Assembly (NCBI GenBank): GCA_963808455.1
Contig: CAWEHT010000065.1
Location: 1 to 14,243 of the forward strand
Origin: CAWEHT01 sp963808455
GTDB lineage: Bacteria; Chloroflexota; Anaerolineae; CG2-30-64-16
DNA: 14,243 bases
Reading direction: 5' to 3'
Positions 6,009 to 11,857 of the stretch are shown one piece after another. The notes beneath the pieces are model-generated. The model saw only the letters and a program-made list of their open reading frames with translations. It was not told the origin of the DNA and made no database searches. Position 1 is the first letter of the stretch, and each line of letters opens with the position of its first letter. A program made the position numbers and the translations under genes.

Positions 6009-7247
6009 ATGGATCGAGAGATAGACCTGCCGGTAGCTGCCGGCGTGCCAGAGGCAACCGCACATCGTCCGGTTGCCTTGTGGGCCATCCTCGTTGCCTA
6101 CCTGCAGGTGGGGCTCACCGCCTTTGGCTGGGCCATCCTGCAGAAGCTCAAGGCGCTGGTGATGGACAACCGCTGGCTGAGCGAAGAGGAGATGAACGAG
6201 GGATTGGCGCTGGTGCAGCTCTACCCTGGCCCGATCATGGTCGATTTCACGGCCTATGCCGGCTACAGGCTGCGCGGCGTGCCCGGCGCGCTCCTGGCCA
6301 CCACAGGCTTCATCCTGCCGTCATTTGTCCTGATGCTGGCGCTGTCTGCGCTGTACTTTGCCGCCGGCAGCCTGCCCGGGGTGCACCCGCTGTTCCTGGG
6401 GCTGGAGGCGCTGGTGGTCGGCATCCTGTGCAACGTCACGCTGGAAATGGGGGCGCGCGCCGTGAAAGGCCGGGGCGGAGCTGGAATCGCGCTGCTGGCC
6501 TTCGCCGCCTTGCTCTTCAAGGTGAATGCAGTTGTGCTGGTGCTCGCGGCGCTGGCACTGGGCGCCTGGCTGCTCCGGCCGCCAGCCACAGCAGGACAGC
6601 CGGGGAAGACGACCGTCCTGCCGCCCGCCGGACCGGTCTCCGGCACACGCTGGGCTGCCACGGCGGCAGTCATCGCCGTCATCCTGGCGGTCGCGGCGCT
6701 GGCCTGGGCCTTGCATTCGGCCGTCGGGGCCCTGGGGCTGGCCCTGTTCAAGATCGGCGCCGTGGCCTTTGGCAACGGCATGACCATCATTCCGCTGATC
6801 CAGGCCGACGTGGTGGACACCCACCACTGGCTGACGCTGGGCCAGTTCGCCGACGGCATCGCGCTCGGACAGATCACCCCGGGCCCCTTCTTGATCGCGG
6901 CCACCTTCGTCGGCTACAGGATGGGAGGCGTGCTCGGGGCGGCGCTGGCGACCTTTGCCATCTTTTCGCCTTCGTTCGCCATGACCCTGGTCTTTACCGA
7001 GATTTTCGGGCGCCTGCGCGACCTCCGCGCGGTGCGCGGCACGCTGGCCGGCGTGCTGGCGTCGTTCGTGGGCATGCTGGCGGTCGTGATCTTGCAGCTT
7101 GGCGGCGTGGCCCTCGTCACGCCGGCAGCCCTGGCACTGGCCGCCGCCGCCTTCGTCGCCGTGCGCTTCTTCAAGCTCGACATCCTGTGGACCTTCGCCG
7201 GCGGGCTGGCGCTATGGGGCGGGCTGCTGGCCCTGGGGCTGGTTTAG
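6009..7247 (+). CDS. chrA: ChrA-family chromate transporter
   Basis: A 412-aa inner-membrane protein with the two-domain architecture of long-chain CHR transporters. Each half carries the Phe-Gly and Pro-Gly-Pro signatures: Ala-Phe-Gly near 38-40 with Tyr-Pro-Gly-Pro (72-75), then Phe-Gly-Asn-Gly near 254-257 with Thr-Pro-Gly-Pro (290-293), each followed by a Gly-rich helix. ATG 6009 is chosen over the upstream GTG at 5982 because AAGGAG (5998-6003) lies 5 bases before it. Characterised ChrA proteins export chromate by proton exchange and lower cytoplasmic Cr(VI); other members may move sulfate or related oxyanions. It begins 62 bases after the ferredoxin and is followed 11 bases later by the PIG-L gene, so it probably shares the transcript. 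No chrB regulator is present. Confidence 0.88.
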   Translation: MDREIDLPVAAGVPEATAHRPVALWAILVAYLQVGLTAFGWAILQKLKALVMDNRWLSEEEMNEGLALVQLYPGPIMVDFTAYAGYRLRGVPGALLATTGFILPSFVLMLALSALYFAAGSLPGVHPLFLGLEALVVGILCNVTLEMGARAVKGRGGAGIALLAFAALLFKVNAVVLVLAALALGAWLLRPPATAGQPGKTTVLPPAGPVSGTRWAATAAVIAVILAVAALAWALHSAVGALGLALFKIGAVAFGNGMTIIPLIQADVVDTHHWLTLGQFADGIALGQITPGPFLIAATFVGYRMGGVLGAALATFAIFSPSFAMTLVFTEIFGRLRDLRAVRGTLAGVLASFVGMLAVVILQLGGVALVTPAALALAAAAFVAVRFFKLDILWTFAGGLALWGGLLALGLV

Positions 7248-7258
7248 GAAGGTGCAGC

Positions 7259-7988
7259 ATGATGCTTGAAGAGGGGGCCAGAACGACGGACCTGCTGGTC
7301 ATCCTGGCCCATCCCGACGACGAGAGCTTTGCGATGGGCGGCACGTTGGCGCGCTATGCGGCCGCCGGTGCCGTCGTGCGCCTGATTGACGCCACGCGCG
7401 GCGAGGCCGGCATCCTAAGCCAGGCGCCCGAGGCCGCGGGCCAGATACGCCAGGCCGAACTGGAGCGGGCCGCCAGCGTGCTAGGCGTACACGAAGTGCG
7501 CTTTCTGGGCTATCGGGACGGCACGCTGGCCTGGGTCGAACCCACCACGGCCATCGAGCGCCTGGCCGCCATCTTGGATGAGCTGCGGCCACGCGCCGTC
7601 ATGACCTTCGGGCCGGACGGCATCTCCGGTCACCCGGATCACGTAACGGTGGGCGCCTGGGTCACCGCCGCGTTCGAGCGGACCGGCGCGGCCGGCTGGG
7701 GGGCGCGCCTCTTTTATCGCGCCCTTGCAGGCCACGCAGCAAGGTTGCGGGGTCCCGCCCGCAGCACAGACTGTGGGCGGGCCGGTCGCGTTCATGGACG
7801 TCGGTCTGTACCTGGCCACAAAGGTGCGCGCGGCCCAGTGCCATGCCAGCCAGAGCCCGCCTTTCCGGGGTGACCCGGCGGAGGAAGCCTCGCGGCTGGC
7901 CTGCCACGAAGTTTTCCGGCTGGCGCGCCCCGTCCTCGAGGGACCGGAGGACAGGGTGCTGGCTGATCTGTTCGAGGATATCGATTAG
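7259..7988 (+). CDS. PIG-L family deacetylase (frameshifted)
   Basis: Zinc-dependent N-deacetylase fold of the PIG-L/MshB/BshB family. The zinc and catalytic motif Ala-His-Pro-Asp-Asp-Glu is at 17-22, and the second zinc-ligand motif Ser-Gly-His-Pro-Asp-His is at about 123-128. Start at 7259 follows AGGAAGG (7246-7252). The first frame is homologous through Leu-Phe-Tyr-Arg-Ala-Leu, then loses similarity; the rest continues in the +1 frame from about 7725 (LQATQQGCGVPPAAQT...) to TAG at 7986-7988. One surplus C in the run at 7722-7724 explains the break; without it the protein is about 242 aa, normal for the family. Substrates range from GlcNAc-malate (bacillithiol) and GlcNAc-inositol (mycothiol) to antibiotic intermediates. 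A low-molecular-weight-thiol role would suit the neighbourhood but is inference. Confidence 0.8.
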
Positions 7989-7999
7989 GAGAATGGATC

Positions 8000-8755
8000 A
8001 TGGCGAGCAACGAAGCAGAGTCGATCAGAAGCCTGGGCGCCAGGATGGTGAGCATCCTCGGGCTCGACGGATCGCCGGTGGGTGTCCGCCTGCTGACTGC
8101 CGGGCGGGAAGACCCGACCGGAGCGACGGTGCTCAGCCAGCACCGCTACTGCCAGGCCCTCATGCGGGCCAGGCGAGGGCAAAACGTGCTCCTGGATGCC
8201 AAGGGTATCGCCTGTCCCGCGGCCGCCGCGGCGTTCGGCTTCCACCCACTGCCTGAAGGGCTGGTGTCGGGCAAGGGGCTGGTTGACTTCGGTATCGTCG
8301 CGGATGCGGCCGTGGGACGGCGGATGTTCGAGGGCCTGGCGCGGCTGGCTCCCGGGCAGATCCGGGGCCTGCACCTCTTCCCGCTCGACCAGGCCACTGA
8401 GTTCCCCGATGTCATCGTCGTCGAAGACGAGGTCGAGAAGCTGATGTGGATCAGCCTGGCCTACCTCAACGTCCAGGGGGCGAGCGGGTAAGAGCCTCGA
8501 CGGCGATCCTCCAGGCGACCTGCGTCGAACTCGACCATCATCCCTTACCTGGAGAACCGCCTGAACCTGAGCTACGGCTGCTATGGCTGCCGGGATGCCA
8601 CCGACCTGGCCGGCAACGAGACGGCGCTCGGCTTTGCTGGGGCGCTGTTGCCGGGCATCGTGCGGCATCTGGAATACCTCAACGAGAAGGCCTTGCCGAC
8701 GGCGCGCTCCAAGCGCGCGTGGACGGCCTTGCAGAAACATGATGGCAAAGCATAG
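8000..8755 (+). CDS. DUF169 domain protein (doubly frameshifted)
   Basis: Start at 8000 follows TAGGAG (7986-7991), which overlaps the PIG-L stop. The first frame gives 163 aa, including GSPVGVRLL, the Arg-Tyr-Cys-Gln segment, and the VVEDEVEKLMWISLAYLN segment, then hits TAA at 8489-8491. Family homology resumes in the -1 frame (ERVRASTAILQATCV, about 8479-8529), then returns to the first frame at 8531 with TIIPYLENRLNLSYGC and Tyr-Gly-Cys-Arg-Asp-Ala-Thr-Asp, ending at TAG 8753-8755. One missing G in the run at 8476-8480 and one extra base near 8530 restore a continuous protein of about 251 aa. DUF169 proteins are widespread in anaerobes and contain conserved cysteines, here Cys-Tyr-Gly-Cys. 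Their biochemical role is unknown to me. Probably last gene of the first block. Confidence 0.78.
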
Positions 8756-8828
8756 GCCACCACCAGGGCGCCGGGAACCACGTTGAATTAGGACGAGGAA
8801 CCGCTCTTTGGTAAACATGACCAACATC

Positions 8829-8848
8829 ATATTCATGGTGACGAATGA
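8829..8848 (+). promoter_or_regulatory. degenerate ArsR-like box upstream of arsR2
   Basis: ATATTCA (8829-8835), 6-base spacer, CGAATGA (8842-8848) matches 11 of 14 arm positions of the perfect box at 3901-3920, with identical spacer length. No strong -35/-10 pair is evident nearby; TATATG (8877-8882) is AT-rich but badly spaced. This is suggestive only. Confidence 0.35.
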
Positions 8849-8895
8849 GATGTAGGCTTGAACATATGAAGATCGCTATATGGTGAGATATGCAT

Positions 8896-9240
8896 ATGGA
8901 CTTCTACCGTGAGCAGGCTGCCCTGTTGAAGCTGATGGCGCATCCCATCCGGCTCCAGATCCTCAACGTGCTGCGCCGTGACGACGAGTGCGTGTGCCAC
9001 CTGACGACTGTGCTCCACAAGCCCCAGGCGTACGTGTCGCAGCAGCTCGGCGTGCTGCGTAACGCGGGCCTGATCGAGGATCATAAGGCAGGGACCCATG
9101 TCTACTACGGCCTGGCCAATGGGCCTGCCGGACACAGGATACAGGCCGTGTTGGGCCCACTGGCCGGCAGCCTCGACGAAGAGCTTCCACCAGGCCACCA
9201 GAAGGTCGCGGACTGCTGCTGCCCCAGGTGCAACCCTTAG
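8896..9240 (+). CDS. ArsR/SmtB family metal(loid)-responsive repressor 2
   Basis: An intact 114-aa winged-helix repressor. ATG 8896 is chosen because GGTGAG (8882-8887) is 8 bases upstream; ATG 8890 would be only 2 bases away. Glu-Cys-Val-Cys-His-Leu (Cys32, Cys34) is the alpha-3 As(III)/Sb(III) sensor pattern, at exactly the residue numbers of ArsR1. The recognition helix reads QAYVSQQLGVLRNAGLI. The protein ends in a cysteine cluster, Cys-Cys-Cys-Pro-Arg-Cys (107-112), comparable to CPCPKC in ArsR1, which could add a second metal or thiol site. It heads the GcvH-DGC-OsmC-thioredoxin block, and its start is 140 bases past the DUF169 stop, in the only sizeable gap there. Likely a local repressor, inducible by thiophilic metal(loid). 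Confidence 0.88.
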   Translation: MDFYREQAALLKLMAHPIRLQILNVLRRDDECVCHLTTVLHKPQAYVSQQLGVLRNAGLIEDHKAGTHVYYGLANGPAGHRIQAVLGPLAGSLDEELPPGHQKVADCCCPRCNP

Positions 9241-9325
9241 CCCTCCGCGGCAACGTGCGGTGATGAGTCACCCTTCCGGCGCGTGCTCAGGTAGATTTGC
9301 GCCTGCGGGCGTGGGAGGATTCACG

Positions 9326-9776
9326 ATGAATGATGAGTATCTGCAGACCACAGTCGATAAGTTCATCTTCCGGGTCAAGGTCGGCAACCTGTACAGCGAG
9401 GCCGGTGTGTGGGTCGCCTGGGAGGCCGCCCGCGGCCTGGCAGCGCCTGGGCCTGACCGACTTCCGCCAGCAGGCCAGCGGCGACGTGGCCTTTGTTGAC
9501 CTGCCACCGGCTGGCCGGGCCTTGGCGGCCGGGGAGGACCTGGCCAACATCGAGACCGTCAAGGTCAACCTGGCCGTGCCGGCGCCATTCGACGGCGAGG
9601 TGGTGGCGGCGAACTCCGGCCTGGCCGATGAGCCAGAACTGATCAACCTGGACCCCTATGGCAAGGGGTGGCTGGCCGAACTGAAGCCGGCTGCCTGGCC
9701 TGTCCCCGGTTTGCTCGACGCGCCGGCCTATCTCAAAGTGATGACGCAGCAGGCCGAAGCGGAGGCCCGCAAATGA
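9326..9776 (+). CDS. GcvH-like lipoyl carrier protein (frameshifted)
   Basis: Start at 9326 follows GGGAGG (9313-9318). The first frame gives MNDEYLQTTVDKFIFRVKVG and the Gly-Val-Trp-Val segment. Homology then moves to the +1 frame (Leu-Gly-Leu-Thr-Asp-Phe-Arg-Gln-Gln-Ala-Ser-Gly) and ends at TGA 9774-9776. One surplus C in CCC at 9429-9431 accounts for this and gives about 149 aa. The lipoylation site is intact: Ile-Glu-Thr-Val-Lys-Val, Lys about 79, followed by APFDGEVVAANSGL and the YGKGWL region typical of glycine cleavage H proteins. No gcvT, gcvP or lpd gene is present, so a carrier outside glycine cleavage is likely. GcvH-like lipoate-binding proteins are known to serve the sHdr sulfur-oxidation pathway; whether this is similar is inference. 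Its stop overlaps the next start by 4 bases (ATGA). Confidence 0.82.
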
Positions 9777-10194
9777 GCGGTACGAATGACAAGGTGATTG
9801 TCGTGCCCTGCAGTGGCATCGGCAAGACGTATGGAAGCGTGACACGCGAGGCCGCCTACATCGTGACTGAAGAGCTACGCCCGGACCAGACCGCCATCGT
9901 GCCCTTGTCGCTGCTCGTGCTGGGCGACCCGGAGGCGCAGGCGGCGGTGCAGGACGCTCAGGTCGTCACCCTGGATGGCTGCAAGCTGGCCTGCCGCGAC
10001 GGTAAACGTGCGCCAGGCCGGTGGGCATGTCGCCAGGGACTACGCCGTGCTCGACTTCTATCGCCAGCACAAGAACCTGAAGCCGCAGGGCATCGCCGAA
10101 CTGAACGAAGGCGGCGAGGCGTTGGCCCGCCGCGCTGGCCGAAGAGATCGCCCAAACCAGCGACGAGTTGCGGGGAGGGGAGAAGCATGCCTAG
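9773..10194 (+). CDS. DGC-domain putative zinc-binding protein 1 (doubly frameshifted)
   Basis: Start ATG 9773 overlaps the lipoyl-protein stop. The opening residues VIVVPCSGIGKTYGSVTREA and the signature Leu-Asp-Gly-Cys-Lys-Leu-Ala-Cys (Cys70, Cys74) identify the DGC family (PF08859, putative zinc-binding). The frame is lost after Cys74. Homology continues in +1 (VNVRQAGGHVARDYAVLDFY, LKPQGIAELNEGGEALA), then in +2 (ALAEEIAQTSDELRGGEKHA) to TAG 10192-10194. One extra C near 9994-9995 and one near 10130-10131 explain both shifts; the corrected protein would be about 139 aa. It overlaps the next gene by 8 bases. Family function is not established. The conserved Cys13, Cys70 and Cys74 suggest metal or thiolate binding. 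Tight coupling with the lipoyl protein suggests they act together. Confidence 0.78.
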
Positions 10195-10933
10195 TTTGCC
10201 ACAGCGCAAGGTCGGGATCGTGGCCTGCTCGGGCGAGGAGCTGCCAGAAGGGACGGTGACCCGGCTGGCCGCGCTGAAAGTGTTGGAGGATCTGCGGCCG
10301 GCGCAGACCGTGACGATCTGCCTGCCACTCTTCCTGGCCGGCGGCGAGGGCGACCGCGCTTTCGCCAAATTCTATCCGACGATTGCCGTGGACGGCTGCG
10401 AGAAGCGCTGCGCAGCGCGGGCAACTGAATTATACAGCAACACGCCGGCTGCCAGCATCCTGGTCAACGACGTGCGGGCGCAGCACGGCCTGCCGCGACC
10501 GCAGGGCTGCCGCCGTCTGTCGGCCGAGAGCCAGCCCCTCGTCGACGCGCTGGCGGAGACGATCGCCGGCCAGGTAGATCACCTCATGGCCGTGCGCTGG
10601 AGTCGCTCTCAGGGCGCGATCCTGGAGCCTGCCGGCGAGCAGCCAACAGTCAGTACCGCGGGCTGCGCCTGCGGCTCAGGCATCCCGATCACGACCGTCC
10701 AGATCGCCGGGAAGTCCGCGCAGATCATGGCCTTGCAGCCGGTCCTGGAGATGGCGTACAAGCAGGGCCTGCGGGCCGACACAGCCCTGCCCGAACAAAT
10801 TATGTCCACCGTGCGAGTCTATAACACCATTCCGGACCAAGAGGCAGATGCCTATGCCGAAGCCGTGAGCCTGGCCTGGGCCGACTACTGCCGGCAGCAG
10901 GAAGGCACCCGGATATCGGGAACAGAGGATTGA
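10187..10933 (+). CDS. DGC-domain putative zinc-binding protein 2 with C-terminal extension
   Basis: Intact, 248 aa, starting inside the end of the preceding gene with a purine-rich ribosome site (GGGGAGGGGAG) just upstream. The N-terminal half is a second DGC domain: VGIVACSGEELPEGTVTRLA (Cys14), AVDGCEKRC (Asp69-Gly70-Cys71, Cys75), and the TELYSNTPAASILVNDV region. It is clearly related to the neighbour but divergent. A linker with Cys108 leads to an extension (about 155-245) opening with Ala-Gly-Cys-Ala-Cys-Gly-Ser-Gly (Cys160, Cys162), then MSTVRVYNTIPDQEADAY and a helical end. I cannot assign this extension. With at least six cysteines and no membrane segment it looks like a cytoplasmic metal- or persulfide-handling protein. 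Role inferred from content only. OsmC follows 12 bases later. Confidence 0.8.
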   Translation: MPSLPQRKVGIVACSGEELPEGTVTRLAALKVLEDLRPAQTVTICLPLFLAGGEGDRAFAKFYPTIAVDGCEKRCAARATELYSNTPAASILVNDVRAQHGLPRPQGCRRLSAESQPLVDALAETIAGQVDHLMAVRWSRSQGAILEPAGEQPTVSTAGCACGSGIPITTVQIAGKSAQIMALQPVLEMAYKQGLRADTALPEQIMSTVRVYNTIPDQEADAYAEAVSLAWADYCRQQEGTRISGTED

Positions 10934-10945
10934 GGGGAGGAACGA

Positions 10946-11416
10946 ATGGCTAAGACGGCCACCTATGCCACCGAGGTGCGCTGGGAAGGCGCTCACTGGG
11001 GGCACCTGACCCTGGGCAACGGCCCACAGATGATGTTCTCGGCCCCACCCGACGCCTACGGCCACGAGGGGGTGTATACGCCGGAAGACGGCTTCGTGGC
11101 CGCCGCCAACACCTGCGTGATGATGATGTTCCTGTGGGCTTGCGAGCGCTTCAAGATCGACCTGGTCGACTTCCACTGCCGGGTCGAAGGCACCAAGCTT
11201 ATCGAGCTCAACCTGACGGAGCTCTTCGCCCACCTGCGCTTTTGGCCGGAGATCACGGTGCGCGTCGATGCGGATGGCAATGCCGCGGCGACCGAGCGAC
11301 GGGTGCGCAAGGCGCTGGCCTCGGCGCAAAAGTACAGCCTCGTCGCCAACTCCGTCAAGAGCGAAATCACCGTCGAGCCGAAGATCACTATCTTGCAGGA
11401 AGTGAAGGAAGGCTAA
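10946..11416 (+). CDS. OsmC-family protein
   Basis: Intact, 156 aa, with a strong ribosome site (GGGGAGG) upstream. The layout is that of OsmC/Ohr-like proteins: N-terminal beta region (VRWEGAHWGHLTLG), Pro-Glu-Asp-Gly-Phe leading into the central helix with Cys57 (AAANTCVMMMF), and a C-terminal beta-alpha portion. Classical OsmC and Ohr reduce organic hydroperoxides with two cysteines, one in the central helix and one in a Cys-Pro-Val-Ser-Asn-type motif. Here the second region reads Tyr-Ser-Leu-Val-Ala-Asn-Ser, with Ser where Cys is expected. Other cysteines are Cys66 and Cys78. Ordinary peroxidase chemistry is therefore doubtful, and binding of a thiol or persulfide is an alternative. The position between DGC2 and a thioredoxin-like gene fits a thiol-based pathway. 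Confidence 0.85.
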   Translation: MAKTATYATEVRWEGAHWGHLTLGNGPQMMFSAPPDAYGHEGVYTPEDGFVAAANTCVMMMFLWACERFKIDLVDFHCRVEGTKLIELNLTELFAHLRFWPEITVRVDADGNAAATERRVRKALASAQKYSLVANSVKSEITVEPKITILQEVKEG

Positions 11417-11429
11417 CCGAAGGATATAC

Positions 11430-11465
11430 GTTGGCATCAGCCAACTCAGGTTGCCAGCTCAACCT
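11430..11465 (+). repeat. two adjacent perfect hairpins between the OsmC and thioredoxin genes
   Basis: GTTGGC (11430-11435) pairs with GCCAAC (11440-11445) across a 4-base loop. AGGTTG (11448-11453) pairs with CAACCT (11460-11465) across a 6-base loop. Neither is followed by a T-run, so they look more like an mRNA processing, stability or regulatory element than an intrinsic terminator. The gap here (93 bases) is far larger than the other gaps within the block. Confidence 0.5.
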
Positions 11466-11509
11466 TCCCTCTTAGCACGCCAAACCAATTCGCGAAGGAG
11501 TCTGAACCC

Positions 11510-11761
11510 ATGATGAACATTAAAGTCCTCGGTCCCGGCTGTATGAACTGCCAGAACCTGATGAAGAACGCCCACGAAGCCGCCGAACAGCTCGGCATCG
11601 AAGCCACCTTCGAAAAACTGACCGACTGGAGCCAGTTCGTGCCGTACGGGCTGCGCTCAACGCCCGGCCTCGTGGTCAACGAAAAGCTCGTCAGCTCCGG
11701 CCGTGTTCCCACCGCAGCCGAGATTACGACCCTGCTCGCCAGCGCAATGGCACAAGACTGA
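11510..11761 (+). CDS. thioredoxin-family small redox-active disulfide protein (TM0996/MTH895 type) 2
   Basis: 83 aa, intact, with GAAGGAG 9 bases before the ATG. The redox site is Gly-Cys-Met-Asn-Cys (Cys11, Cys14), followed by the conserved STPGLVVNEKLVSSGRVP region with the cis-Pro. It is the same length as the protein at 3953 and aligns with it end to end without gaps (NIKVLG, GIEA, TPGLV, EKLV, SGR/AGR), so the two are paralogs; here the dipeptide between the cysteines is Met-Asn rather than Pro-Asn. It closes the second ArsR block and probably reduces or exchanges thiols on one of the neighbouring Cys proteins, a role that is inferred. The 93-base leader with two hairpins suggests its expression may differ from that of the OsmC gene. 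Confidence 0.88.
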   Translation: MMNIKVLGPGCMNCQNLMKNAHEAAEQLGIEATFEKLTDWSQFVPYGLRSTPGLVVNEKLVSSGRVPTAAEITTLLASAMAQD

Positions 11762-11787
11762 AGCCGCGAGGCCCTGCCCTAACGACC

Positions 11788-11841
11788 GGGAATCGGGAGT
11801 AGGCAGCAGGCAGTGGGGCCTATTCCCTATTCCCTATTCCC
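11788..11841. repeat. GGGAATA heptamer repeat in inverted arrangement
   Basis: The left arm 11788-11804 (GGGAAT..GGGA.TAGGC) pairs with 11818-11834 (GCCTATTCCCTATTCCC) at 15 of 17 positions across a 13-base loop. The right side continues with a further TATTCCC to 11841. These are the same heptamers as at 1-40. A long hairpin could form in RNA or single-stranded DNA, and the minus strand carries GGG runs spaced by 4 bases. It separates the thioredoxin gene from the radical SAM gene and may also end or punctuate transcription. Confidence 0.8.
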
Positions 11842-11857
11842 TTAGCAGGAATGGTGT

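Noticed and set aside
5197..6063. Minus-strand open frame of 288 codons opposite the ferredoxin
   Set aside because: Antisense shadow of the ferredoxin gene in high-GC DNA; no motif, and it runs across two gene boundaries.
7985..8836. Minus-strand open frame of 283 codons opposite DUF169
   Set aside because: The plus strand carries recognisable DUF169 segments in sequence order even though frameshifted; the minus frame has no family pattern.
3631..10131. Programmed ribosomal frameshifting as explanation for the broken genes
   Set aside because: The break sites share no slippery heptamer or downstream pseudoknot pattern and occur in unrelated families that are normally encoded in one frame.
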